Assembly: GCF_000499385.1 (NCBI RefSeq)
Contig: NW_013654337.1
Location: 2,501-29,295, forward strand
DNA: 26,795 nt
DNA from: Eimeria necatrix
Lineage: Eukaryota > Apicomplexa > Conoidasida > Eucoccidiorida > Eimeriidae
Direction: 5' to 3'
Shown: positions 1 to 9,935 of the stretch, piece by piece
Numbering within the stretch: position 1 is the stretch's first letter
Layout of the letters: every line of letters begins with the position of its first letter
The notes under the pieces: model-generated
Told to the model about the DNA's origin: nothing
What the model saw: only the letters and a program-made list of their open reading frames with translations
Databases searched by the model: none
Translations under genes and position numbers: made by a program

Positions 1-47
1 CGCAAACGCCCGTTTGTTCCGCCCCTGCTGCTGCTGCTGCTGCTGCT

Positions 48-85
<38 letters not shown>

Positions 86-121
86 CTGCTGCTGCTGCTG
101 CTGCTGCAGCTTTCTGCGCAG

Positions 122-1698
122 GTGGACTTGCTGAATTTGCGGCAGCGGCAGGCGCAGCAAGCCTCGCGAGACTCCGTAAATTATTTTATTTTTTTATATT
201 TTTTGAACAAAAAAGAAAAAGTGACGAAAGCCCTCGTCACTAAAGTTAGCCGCAACGGCGCTCGGGTGTACGTACCCGAGTTTGGCCTCGAGGGTAAACT
301 CTGTTATTTGTTTTTATTTATTTATTTTATTTATTTATTTATTTATTTATTTGTTTGTTTGTTTGTTTATTTTGTTTATTTGTTTGTTTATTTATTTGTT
401 TTTTTATTTGTTTGTTTGTTTTATTTGTTTAATGTGTTTTATTTGTTTGTTTTATTTTTAATTTGTTTTGTTCTTTTGTTTGTTTCATTTTATTTTACTT
501 AGTTGGTTTTATTTAATTTGATTCATTATTTAATTCAATTTGTTTTACTTACTTAGGTTTATTTATTTAATTGATTTGATTTGATTGTTTTGTTTAATTA
601 ATTTGGTTTGGTTTAATTGATTTGGTTGGATTGGATTTTATTTTATTTGATTAATTAATTTAAGTTGGTTCGGTTTAATTGATAATTAATTCAATTTATT
701 TTACTTTATTTAATTCAATTGATTAGTTGAATTTCATTTAATTTCGTTTGATTTAATTGATTTGTTTGCCATTAAATGCCTTTCACTTTTATTTGCATTT
801 CTGTTTTTTTATTTTACTTTATTTTATTTTAATTTGCATTATTTATTATTTATTTGTTTGTTTTATTTGTTTGTTAATTGTTTGGCTTCTTTGTTTATTT
901 GTGTGTTTATTATTTATTTGTTTATATATTTGTATCTGTTTATTTGTTATATTTATATTTATGTATTTATTTTATTTATTTTCTTTCCATATTTATTTAT
1001 TTATCATATTGCATTTATTTATTTTGGTTAATTCAATTTATTTCAATTAATTAAATTTAATTGATTTAATTCAAGTTATTTTAATAAATTCAGTTTAATT
1101 AATAAATCCAATTAGTTGATTTGTATTTATCTGTTTTAATTCGATTTAATTTAATGAATCCAATTTAATTTGATGAGTCCAATTTAATTCATTCAATTAA
1201 CTTAATTAATTTAATCAATTTAATTAATCAAATTAATTTTTTATTTTATTTAATTAAATTATTTGAATTGATTAAATTATTTATTTCATTTAATTAAATC
1301 AATTAAATTAATTATTCATTTCATTTCATTAAACTAATTAAATTATCTAAATTATTTATTTCATTTAATTGAATTAATTAAATTAAATAAATTATCTATT
1401 TTGTTTAATTAAACTAATTAAATTAATTAAATTAATTATTTATTGCATTTAATTGAATTAATTAAATTAAATAAATTATTTATTTTGTTTAATTTAATTA
1501 AATTAATTAAATTAATTATTATTTCATTAAATTAAATTAAATTAAATTATTTATTTTATTGCAGGAGTGATATTTACATCTCCCGGGGGTTTGGAGTTTG
1601 ACGGAAAAAAAGGAGAATTAAAATTTAAAGAAAATTTAATTTCTGTTTTTTCCAAAATCAAAGTTCAAATCCAAGCAGACACGCAGGGACTCTTCAGG

Positions 1699-1755
<57 letters not shown>

Positions 1756-1781
1756 TGGTTTTGGGGGTGGTGCTGCTGCTG

Positions 1782-1817
<36 letters not shown>

Positions 1818-1895
1818 TGGTTTTGGGGGTGGTGCTGCTGCTGGTGGTGGTGCTGCTGCTGCTGCAGCTGCTGCTGCTGATGGTAATGATCGTGG

Positions 1896-1939
<44 letters not shown>

Positions 1940-2154
1940 ATACTGCTGCTGTTGCTGTTGTTGGGACTTTCAGTGATGCACGGGACGCTCCGCGCCCTCC
2001 CGCTGCTGCTGCAGCAGCAGCTGCTGCTGCTGCTGCTGCTGCTGCTTTGAATTACCAAATTGTTGTTTCGTGCCCGCTGATTTCAGCTGTACGTACACCT
2101 CGTGTGCGCTGCAGGCCGACTGTCAAAATAACTTATTTGGGCCCGGCAGATTAA
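122..2154 (+). CDS. DIS3: DIS3/Rrp44-like exosome ribonuclease, C-terminal end (5'-truncated by window)
   Basis: DIS3/Rrp44 is the catalytic 3'-5' ribonuclease of the RNA exosome; only its C-terminal end, with the S1 RNA-binding domain, lies here. Proposed exons are 122-293, 1565-1697 and 2115-2154 (345 nt, 114 residues plus stop). Exon 1 has LNLRQRQAQQASRDSV, then VSRNGARVYVPEFGLEG, matching the family pattern before and inside the S1 domain (human DIS3 has a YGLEG turn followed by VFF). Exon 2 continues with VIFTSPGG and VFSKIKVQIQAD, the next S1 strands. Exon 3 ends in RPTVKITYLGPAD. Splice phases agree: donor GAGG|GTAAAC to TTGCAG|GA (phase 1), and TTCAG|GTGCTG to GCTGCAG|G (phase 2). A TGCGCAG acceptor precedes position 122. 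The CTG tract 1698-2050 reads mainly as Cys and Ala in this frame; I treat it as intron because the family needs no insert there, but it stays open and could be translated. Confidence 0.75.
294..1564 (+). repeat. Long TTTA/TTAA-rich intron of the DIS3-like gene
   Basis: This 1,271-nt intron is almost entirely TTTATTTG- and AATTAATT-type simple sequence with no credible coding potential. It starts at GTAAAC and ends at ATTGCAG. The ORFs inside it encode only Phe/Leu/Tyr/Ile runs. Confidence 0.7.
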
Positions 2155-2409
2155 AAAGAAATTTATTTTAAATTATTTTAATTATTTTAATTAATTTTAT
2201 TTATTTATTTATTTATTTTGTTCTTTTATTCCCTTTATTTGTTCTGTTTCCTTGCTTGCCTCTTTAGCAGCAGCTGCTGCTGCTGCTGCAGCTGCAGCAG
2301 CTGCTGCTGCAGCAGCAGCAGCACTAGAAGCAGCAGCGCTAGAAGCAGCCACAGTACTCGCAGCAATAGGAATAGCAGCAGCAGCAGCAACAGCAGCAGC
2401 AACAGCACT

Positions 2410-2440
<31 letters not shown>

Positions 2441-2442
2441 GC

Positions 2443-2483
<41 letters not shown>

Positions 2484-2633
2484 AGCAAATAACCTGGCAA
2501 GCTAAGAAGAAGCAACAAAGGACTGGACTTCAGCTGCTGCAGCACAGACAGCAGCAAAAGATAAATAAATAAATAAATAAATAAATTTGATTTAATTAAA
2601 ATAAATAATTAAATAAAAATAAATTAAAAAGAA
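2155..2633. repeat. Convergent 3' flank with CAG tract
   Basis: This is the shared 3' flank of the DIS3-like (+) and SDHAF3-like (-) genes. It holds an AT-rich stretch (2155-2245), a CAG/CTG tract (about 2264-2485) open in several frames, and a second TAAA-rich stretch (2560-2630). No conserved protein segment was seen. The Ala and Ser ORFs over the tract are treated as repeat artefacts. Confidence 0.6.
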
Positions 2634-2823
2634 TTAAGGTTTTTGTTTATTTTGCAAAATTGCTTTTTTCAAAAGTCCCAAACTTTCCCGCTGCTGCTGC
2701 GTCAGCTGCTGCAGCAGCGAGGGCTTCAGCTGTCTAGACAGCCCGCGTGCTGCTGCTGCTGCTTCTGCTGCTGCTAAATAGCTGCGCCACTCTTTCAAAA
2801 AAACCCCAAAAGAAGCAAAAGAG

Positions 2824-2867
<44 letters not shown>

Positions 2868-3343
2868 ATGGTGGTGGTGTTCCTGTGTGGCGCTTGATGG
2901 GGGCAGTTGTGCTGCTGCTGCTGCTGCTGCTTGCTGCTGCTCGCCCCCCGCTGAGGCGCTGCTGCTGCTGCTGCTGCTGCTGCTGCGGATGGCTGCTGCT
3001 GCTGCTGCTGCGTTTGCCCTGAATTCAGCAGCAGCAAATTTGTTTGCAAAACGAACTGCAGCAGCAGACAGCGGCAGCAGCAGCCGCCGGTGCTGCCGCT
3101 GTATGGCTCGGTACAGCTGCACGGCCTGCAGCAGCTGCTCCACTGTGGGCTGCTGCTGCTGCTGCTGCTGCTGCTGATCTTGCTGCTGCTGCTGCTGCTG
3201 TTCTTGCTGCTGCTGCTGCTGTTCTTGCTGCTGCTGCGCGCAGCGGGCAGCCTGGCTACTGCATGTGTTGCTGCTGCTGAAAGCTGCCGATCTCGCTGCT
3301 GTTGTTGCTGCTGTCGGTCTTGCTGCAGTCGCTGCTGCTCTTC

Positions 3344-3380
<37 letters not shown>

Positions 3381-3434
3381 AGGCTTTTGAACGAGGAAGT
3401 TGCATGCAAGGGCAACTGCACGAGGGAGAGCCAT
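2634..3434 (-). CDS. SDHAF3: SDHAF3/ACN9-like LYR-motif mitochondrial assembly factor with amino-acid repeats
   Basis: SDHAF3 (Acn9/Sdh7) is a small mitochondrial LYR-motif protein that helps mature the iron-sulfur subunit of succinate dehydrogenase. This 266-residue reading frame has the family landmarks in order: LYR at residues 107-109 within QAVQLYRAIQRQHRRLLLPL, VRFANKFAAAEFR (about 127-139, family: YV.DEFR), FLKEWRSYL (212-220, family: FLQEWEVY), and a C-terminal helix LLQQLTQQQRESLGLLKKAI. The N-terminus MALPRAVALACNFLV has Arg and no acidic residue, as expected for a mitochondrial presequence. The family is usually about 120 residues; the excess is Ala, Gln and Ser runs placed before the LYR motif and between the AEFR and FLKEW segments. 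The start ATG (CTCATGG) is the first before these features. No intron is needed, though repeat tracts could hide one. The family call is from remembered motif patterns, not a search. Confidence 0.65.
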
Positions 3435-3482
3435 GAGGCGTCCAGGCAGAAGAATCTGTGTTTCGAGTTGCTGCTGCTGGCC

Positions 3483-3543
3483 AAGGGTTTAGGGTTTAGG
3501 GTTTAGGGTTTAGGGTTTAGGGTTTAGGGTTTGGGGTTTAGGG
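3483..3543 (+). repeat. Telomere-like TTTAGGG array upstream of the SDHAF3-like gene
   Basis: About eight TTTAGGG units, one degenerate (TTTGGGG), lie about 50 nt upstream of the proposed start codon of the minus-strand SDHAF3-like gene. The array is internal to a gene-bearing region, so it is not a chromosome end. Confidence 0.95.
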
Positions 3544-3675
3544 CCGTTTATTGGTATTATTTATCTAAATATTTAATTATTTATTATTTTTAATTCATTT
3601 ATTTATTCAAAACGCCAATTTGCTGCTGCATTCGCCGCTGGCTTTCCGGCGGCTGGGACGGCGGCGGGAGCGCGG
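3544..3675. other. AT-rich flank with a GC-rich island, no gene seen
   Basis: An AT-rich stretch (3544-3610) is followed by a GC-rich island from about 3615 that leads into the palindrome. I see no exon with both splice sites. Confidence 0.5.
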
Positions 3676-3690
3676 GGTGTACATACACCT
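3676..3690. promoter_or_regulatory. Palindrome copy, GGTGTACATACACCT
   Basis: A one-mismatch relative of GGTGTACGTACACC, centred in a GC-rich island that is flanked on the right by purine-rich and AATTAAA-rich DNA. It lies about 240 nt upstream of the SDHAF3-like start, so a promoter element is possible. Confidence 0.45.
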
Positions 3691-3998
3691 CAGCAGCAGA
3701 GCTGCAAACGGAAAGCGAAGCAAAAAGAGGAAATAAAATAAAATAAAAGAATTAAAATTAAATTAAATTAAATTAAATTAATAATTCTTTTATTTTCTCG
3801 CTTTATTCCGCGGTTCAAGAAGAGTTACGGAGCATCAGCTGCTGCTTTCGCTGCTGCTGCTGCTGCTGCTGCATGCAGCAGCAGCAGCAGCAGGTTATTT
3901 GCTGTTTATCCTTTCGGTGCCTTTTATTGTTTTTTGTTTTTACGGAAATTAAAACAAAAATTAAAATTGAAAATGATTTGGGCTTTAGTAGCCGCCTC

Positions 3999-4048
3999 TA
4001 AACCCTAAACCCTAAACCCTAAACCCTAAACCCTAAACCCTAAACCCT
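3999..4048. repeat. Telomere-like AAACCCT array
   Basis: Seven AAACCCT units, in the opposite orientation to the array at 3483. Together they bracket the palindrome island at 3676. AT-rich A/T-run DNA follows to 4200. Confidence 0.95.
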
Positions 4049-4239
4049 CGTTTGGTTATGTAGGCAAAACTAAACAAAAAAGTGAACAAAAAGAATAAAC
4101 AGCAAACAAATAAATAAACAAATAAAAAATAAATAATTTAAATAAATGAATAATAAATAAACAAGAAATGCAAATAATTAAAATTACAAATAATGACAAA
4201 TGAACCAAAAAGCATTGCTGCTTAATTTCTATGTGTTCA

Positions 4240-4240
4240 T

Positions 4241-4276
<36 letters not shown>

Positions 4277-4281
4277 GGCTA

Positions 4282-4312
<31 letters not shown>

Positions 4313-5090
4313 GGCTAATGCTGCTGCTGTTGTTGCTGCAGCTGCTGTTGCTGAAGCTGCTGTCCCTGCTGCTGCCGCTGCGGCTATTGCTGCTGCTGTT
4401 GTTGCTGCAGCTGCTGTTGTTGAAGCTGCTGTTGCTGCTGCTGCCGCTGCTGCTGCAGCTGTTGCTGCTGCTGCTCCTGTTCCGTTGCTGCTGCGGTTCT
4501 TCCTGTTGCTGCTACTGTTGCAGCTGCTCCTGCTGCTGCTCTTGCTGCTGATGTTGCTGCAGCTCCTGCAGCTGCTGCTGCTCCTGCTGCTGCTGCTACT
4601 CTTATTGCTGCTGTTGCTGCTACTATTGCTGCTGCTGCTGCTGCTGCCATTATTGCTGTTCTTGCCTCTGCTGCTACTACTATTGCTGCTGCTGCTACGA
4701 TCATTGCCGCTGCTGCTGCTACTATTGCTGCTGCTGCAGCAATTATTGCTGCTGCTGCTGCGATTATTGCTGCTGCTGCTACGATCATTGCCGCTGCTGC
4801 TGCTACTATTGCTGCTGCTGCAGCAATTATTGCTGCTGCTGCTGCGATTATTGCTGCTGCTGCTACGATCATTGCCGCTGCTGCTGCTACTATTGCTGCT
4901 GCAGCAGCAGCAATTATTGCTGCTGCTGCTGCGATTATTGCTGCTGCTGCTACGATCATTGCCGCTGCTGCTGCTACTATTGCTGCTGCTGCAGCAATTA
5001 TTGCTGCTGCTGCTTCGATTATTGCTGCTGCTGCTGCTACTACTGCTCCTGCTGCTACCATTGCTGCTGCTGCTGCCTCTGCTGCTGCTG
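4240..5090. repeat. CTG-rich tract containing an 84-bp minisatellite
   Basis: An interrupted CTG tract holds a higher-order repeat. The marker ACGATCATTGCC recurs at 4697, 4781, 4865 and 4952, giving unit lengths of 84, 84 and 87 bp; a degenerate fifth unit follows to about 5040. The tract is open in both strands: an Ala/Ile/Val-rich frame on minus (4384-5061) and Ala/Leu frames on plus. Neither has any non-repetitive anchor, so no CDS is called. Confidence 0.85.
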
Positions 5091-5149
5091 ACTTAATATC
5101 TTTTGACTTCTAAAACATTCTTCTGGAGCAAAAAGAAAAAAAAAATAAA

Positions 5150-5638
5150 AACGAAAAATGAGAATTAAATTAAAAAATAAAAATGCAAAAATGATTTTAG
5201 ATTGTTGCGGTTCCAGCGCAGCAAAACTGAGCAGCAGCTCTTCGATTCCGCTGCAGCAGCTGCTGCAGCTGCTGCAGCTGTTGCTGCACCTGCTGCTGCC
5301 GTTGCTGCGGCAGCAGCTGCTGCTGCTGAGTGCAGCTGCTGTTGTAGCTGCTGCTAGCTTTCTTGCAGCTCATCCTGCTGCTGCAGCAGCAGCCGCTGCA
5401 GCTGTAGCTGCTGCTGCATTTCTTGCAGCTCATCCTGCTGCTGCAGCTGCTGCTGCTGCTGCAGCAGCTTCCCTTGCCCATCCTGGTGCTGCTGCTGCTG
5501 CTGCTGCAGCTGCTGTAGCTGTTGCTGCTTTTCAGGCAGCTCATCCTGCTGCAGCTGCTGCTCTTGCCCCAGCTGCTGCTGCTGCTCCAGCTGCTGCTCT
5601 TGCTGCTGCAGCTGCTGCTCTTGCTGCTGCTGCTGCTC

Positions 5639-5674
<36 letters not shown>
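5150..5674. repeat. CTG/CAG tract in the 3' flank of the E2 gene
   Basis: An interrupted CTG tract runs directly up to the stop codon of the E2 gene. A subrepeat with TTTCTTGCAGCTCATCCTGC occurs twice (about 5359 and 5419), with degenerate relatives at about 5470 and 5530. ORFs on both strands are low-complexity and are not called. Confidence 0.7.
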
Positions 5675-5676
<2 letters not shown>

Positions 5677-5817
5677 ATTTGCTGCCCATGGCATATTCGT
5701 GTGTGTACATTCGGGCCATCGACCTGAAGCCCCTCATGTCCCCTTGGCGAATCAAATTGCCTTCAAATAAAAATAAATAAATAAATAAATAAATAACTAA
5801 ATAAATAAATAAATATA

Positions 5818-5849
<32 letters not shown>

Positions 5850-7420
5850 AAATTAATTAAAATAATAATTTAAAACCCCCATTTAAACCCCTCTTTAAAC
5901 TCCCTTCAAAGCCCCCCAAAACCCTCTTCTAAACCCTTCTTGAAACCCCTCTGAAACCCTCAAAAACCCTTCAAAACCCTAAACCCTAAACCACAAACCC
6001 TAAACCCTAAACCCTACCTGCACCGCAATTTTGTCTCCCAACCCCCCCCTTTAAAACCCTCTTTAAAACCCCCTTCAAACCCCTCTAAACCCTTCCTCTG
6101 AAACCCCTCAAAAACCCTCAAAAACCCCAAACCCTAAACCCTAAACCCTAAACCCTAAACCCTAAACCTTACCTGCGTCGCAGTTGAGCCCCCTGCCCCC
6201 TAAAACCCTAGTTTAAACCCCACTTTACGCCCCTCTCTAAAACTCCCTTCAAACCCTCCTAAACCCCCCTCTAAACCCCCTTAAAACCCCTCCAAAACCC
6301 TTGAAAACCCTAAACCCTAAACCCTAAACCCTAAACCCTAAACCCTACCTGCGTCACAGTTGAGGGGGCTTTCTGCATTTGGGGAGTCGAGAAGAGCCGC
6401 GACGGCGAGGCAGACGAAGTGGAGGGACCAGGCGGGAGTCCAGGAGTCCCGCAAAATGTCCAAACAGATGTTTCCTGCGCCAAAAGGGAGGATATCTAAA
6501 CCCTAAATCAGGGTTTTGAACGCAGATTCAAACCCTCCATCACTCCTAATGCTATTTGCAAAAAAAATGGGAAAAAAAGGAGCAAAAATGATCGAAAAAG
6601 AAAAAAATGAAAATAAAATTATTCAAAGAGAAAATCACAAAGACACCAAAATTGGAAAAACAAAATCCAGGAATTTGAAAGCATTTAAAAATAAAAAGTT
6701 TAAAAAATAAAAAGAAATAAAAGAATTAAAAGAAATGTAAAGGATTAAAAGAGTAGAAAAGGTTAAAAGAATTTAAAAAATAAAAAGAAATAAAAGAGTA
6801 AAAGGAATGTAAAGAATTAAAACAGTAGAAGAAGTTAAAGGAATCTGAAAAATAAAAAGAATTAACAGAATAAAAGTAGTGTAAAGAATTAAAAGAGAAG
6901 AAAAAGTTGAAAGAATTTAAAAAATAAAAAGAAATAAAAGAAATAAAACGAGTAAAAGAATTAAAGGAAATAAAAGAACTAAGAGAATAAAAAGAAACAA
7001 ATTTAAAAGAATAAAAAGAAATAAATTTAAAAGAATAAAAAGAAATAAAAAGAATAAAAAGAAAACAAAAGAAAGTAACTTGCGAAGAATAACAAAATGT
7101 TTTTTGGCAAAAAGCGAAAAAAAGTCCAAAAAAAACAAAACAAAGTTCTGAAAACTTCATTTTTTGAAAAAAAAAAGAAAACAAAAAGAAGAAAAAGAAT
7201 AAAAAGGAATAAAAGGGATTAAAAAGGATTAAAAGGGACTAAAAAGGATCAAAAAAGAATTAAAAATGAATTAAAAATGAATTAAAATGAATTAAAATGA
7301 ATTAAATTACCTTCTTTAAAATCCACATTTGGGTGAAAACACTTCGTCGCAAAAGATACACTCGGAGGCGACAAAGGGTAAGAAGGAGAACAGCGCAAAT
7401 CCAAGTTGAAAGTTCCTCCC

Positions 7421-7456
<36 letters not shown>

Positions 7457-7617
7457 AAATAATTAAATAAATAATTAAATAATAATAAATAAATAAATAA
7501 ACAAATAAATAATTAATAAATAAAGAGATGGCAGGTGGTTGGAGGGGAAAGGAAGTTGGGGGGGAGGAGTTAGAAGCTTTTGGTTATTTCGAATGTTTTA
7601 ATTTCGCGGAATTTATA

Positions 7618-7649
<32 letters not shown>

Positions 7650-7700
7650 AATTATATAAATAAATAAATAAATAAATAAATAGTTAATTAATTAATTATA

Positions 7701-7747
<47 letters not shown>

Positions 7748-8330
7748 ATCAAATGGACAAGTAAAGTAGAAACAGAAACAGTTCCAAAAGCATGAAATTC
7801 CAACAAGGAACAAAAAGGTTCTAAATTGCAAATAGCGAAAAAAGAAATAAATAAAAAATAAAAATAAAAAATAAAAATAAGAAATAAAAATCAATATAAA
7901 TATAAATATGTATAAATATAAATATAAATATAAATATAAATATAAATATAAATATAAATATAAATATAAATATAAATATAAATATAAATATAAATATAAA
8001 CATAAATATAAAAATAAATATACATATAAATATAAATATAAATATAAATATAAATATAAATATAAATATAAATATAAATATAAATATAAATATAAATATA
8101 AATATAAAATATAAATATAAAATATAAATATAAAATATAAATGTAAATAAAAAATAAAATAAAAACAAAAAATTACAAAAAACGGCAAAAAAAGAAAATG
8201 AAACAAAAAGATTTTCTTTCCGTCTAAATTCCCACAACTATTATTTTCATTTACTATTACTTGTTTATTTATTTATGTTTATTATTTGATTATTTAATTT
8301 AATTATTTATGTATTTATGTATTTATGTAT

Positions 8331-8390
<60 letters not shown>

Positions 8391-8698
8391 ATTACCTCGT
8401 AAGGAGAGCCCCTGGGCCCCTTAATGAGCGCCTTCCACTCATGAATGCTTTCTTCGCTGCAAATAAAATAAACAAATTAATAAATTAATTAATTAATTAA
8501 TTAATTAATTAATTAATTAATTAATTAATTAATTTGTTAATTAATTAATTAATAATAAATTATAAATTATAAGTTATAAATAAATACTGAAAAAAGAAAT
8601 GAAGGAAATCCAGCTAAAAGAAAAAAAGTTGAAAAACTGCAAAGAAGTGAAATGGCAAACTTGAATGAAAATTAAATATTTAATTTTTTATAAATGAA

Positions 8699-8742
<44 letters not shown>

Positions 8743-8751
8743 AAATACTCG

Positions 8752-8792
<41 letters not shown>

Positions 8793-8983
8793 GTGAATAA
8801 ATAAATAAATAATTAATTAATTAATTGAATAAATAAAAGTGATGTGCAATTAAAGAGGCTCTGGGGCTGCTCCAAATTAATTTCTTTTTTCTATTTTTCG
8901 AAATTCGAAAATATGATTTTACCTTAACCAATTAATTAAATAATTAATTAAATAGTTTATTATTTATTTATTATTTATTATTT

Positions 8984-9039
<56 letters not shown>

Positions 9040-9145
9040 CTTATTTACTTATTTAAACTCACTCCGGCATTAAAATAACATCTCCATCTTTGCTTTGCCT
9101 CGCCGCCTCTTTTATTTCGTTCAACAGGCGGCTGCGAGAGGTCAT
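5675..9145 (-). CDS. PEX4: E2 ubiquitin-conjugating enzyme, PEX4/UBC21 type (five exons)
   Basis: E2 enzymes carry ubiquitin on a catalytic Cys; PEX4 is the peroxisomal E2 that mono-ubiquitinates the import receptor PEX5. Exons on the minus strand: 9145-9063, 8456-8396, 7419-7311, 6474-6349 and 5760-5675; 465 nt, 154 residues plus stop, close to the about 157 of plant PEX4/UBC21. Phases agree at every junction (2, 0, 1, 1). Landmarks: start [30 protein letters not shown] in the core, YPLSPP, HPN at 77-79, catalytic Cys88 in [20 protein letters not shown], and a C-terminal [18 protein letters not shown]. The 11-residue HPN-to-Cys spacing and the SPLNCD plus R.GD.RGF tail are PEX4/UBC21 features. 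All key E2 residues are intact. Donors are GT and acceptors AG; the last acceptor is the weak TGAAG. E2 identity is near certain; the peroxisomal role is inferred from family resemblance. Confidence 0.88.
5761..6348 (-). repeat. Intron 4 of the E2 gene: TAAA repeat, telomere-like blocks and copied splice-donor units
   Basis: The 588-nt intron holds AAAT repeats near its 3' end and three tandem blocks of about 155-176 bp. Each block has an AAACCCT array, a degenerate CCCTTTAAAA-type stretch and an exon-end-like segment ending in GCAG|GTA(A/G)GG on the minus strand. The true donor is at 6349/6348; copies lie at 6173/6172 and 6018/6017. Confidence 0.8.
6475..7310 (-). repeat. Intron 3 of the E2 gene, purine-rich
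   Basis: The plus strand is long AAAAGAATTAAAAG-type sequence, giving a pyrimidine-rich sense strand. The ORFs over it (6516-6710 and 6726-7184) encode only Lys/Asn or Phe/Ser runs and are not genes. Confidence 0.7.
7420..8395 (-). repeat. Intron 2 of the E2 gene with AAATAT hexamer satellite
   Basis: Simple-sequence DNA: AAAT tetramers (7422-7750) and a nearly pure hexamer tract of alternating AAATAT (about 7893-8110), then TTTA tetramers up to the exon. Lys/Tyr or Ile/Phe ORFs over the hexamer are artefacts. Confidence 0.75.
8457..9062 (-). repeat. Intron 1 of the E2 gene, AAAT/TTAA repeats
   Basis: A 606-nt intron with donor CGGA|GTGAGT and acceptor TTTGCAG. Content is AATT and AAAT/TTTA repeats, with one unremarkable mixed-sequence patch at 8830-8930. 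Confidence 0.75.
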
Positions 9146-9148
9146 TTT

Positions 9149-9615
9149 AAACCCTAAACCCTAAACCCTAAACCCTAAACCCTAAACCCTAAACCCTAAA
9201 CCCTAAACCCTAAACCACAAAACCCTAAACCCTAAACCCTAAACCCTAAACCCTAAACCCTAAACCCTAAACCCTAAACCCTAAACCGCAAACCCTAAAC
9301 CCTAAACCCTAAACCCTAAACCCTAAACCCTAAACCCTAAACCCTAAGCTGACCACTGCCCTAAACCCTAAACCCTAAACCCTAAACCCTAAACCCTAAA
9401 CCCTAAACCCTAAACCCTAAACCCTAAAACAAAACCCTAAACCCTAAACCCTAAACCCTAAACCCTAAACCCTAAACCCTAAACCCTAAACCCTAAACCG
9501 CAAACCCTAAACCCTAAACCCTAAACCCTAAACCCTAAACCCTAAACCCTAAACCCTAAGCTGACCACTGCTAAACCCTAAACCCTAAACCCTAAACCCT
9601 AAACCCTAAACCCTA
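9149..9615. repeat. Long interrupted telomere-like AAACCCT array at the 5' end of the E2 gene
   Basis: More than 60 AAACCCT units begin 4 nt upstream of the E2 start codon. Interruptions recur in a higher-order pattern: AAACCGCAAACCCT (about 9286 and 9497), AAGCTGACCACTG (about 9345 and 9557), and AACCACAAAACCC or AAAACAAAACCC (about 9213 and 9427). This suggests duplication of a block of about 211 bp. The 5' UTR or promoter of the E2 gene must lie in or beyond it. Confidence 0.95.
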
Positions 9616-9717
9616 GAGCACCTTGAAGCGGGGCAAACCGAGGGCCCCTCGGTTCTGAGCTCCTAGAGCCTAGAACCTGGAATGGGAGCCCCAGCGGAAA
9701 ACCCTGAGCGTCAATCC
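9616..9717. other. Unique GC-rich spacer between telomere-like arrays
   Basis: A roughly 100-bp unique sequence with the near-palindrome GAGGGCCCCTCGG. No exon or RNA gene was recognised. Another short AAACCCT array follows at about 9718-9760. Confidence 0.5.
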
Positions 9718-9935
9718 CCAAACCCTAAACCCTAAACCCTAAACCCTAAACCCTAAACCCTCGGGAGCTGCCTCCTGCACGCCGGAGGGGCCCCCGGGCG
9801 CGATTCTGGGGTTAAATTGGAGGAGAAGAAGAAGAAAAGAATAAAAAAGAAAAAGAAAAAGAAAAGAATTTCAATTAATGAATTAAATTCCAAAATCCGA
9901 AAGGAAAGCTAGCTCGCCGCTCGCTGGGGTGTTGG

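Noticed and set aside
261..280. Palindrome-like CTCGGGTGTACGTACCCGAG in the DIS3 exon
   Set aside because: It encodes the conserved S1 strand RVYVPE, so protein constraint may explain it. Not counted as an independent regulatory copy.
14..502. ORF with Cys/Ala/Leu runs at the left edge taken as one protein
   Set aside because: Only the part from 122 to 293 matches a protein family (DIS3-like). The CTG runs before it and the Phe/Leu/Tyr tail after it are intron sequence.
7688..8237. Tyr/Leu, Ile/Phe and Lys/Tyr ORFs on both strands
   Set aside because: They are direct translations of an AAATAT hexamer and AAAT tetramers inside an E2 intron.
9149..9615. True chromosome end
   Set aside because: The array is interrupted, is flanked by gene-bearing sequence on both sides, and other arrays occur in both orientations.
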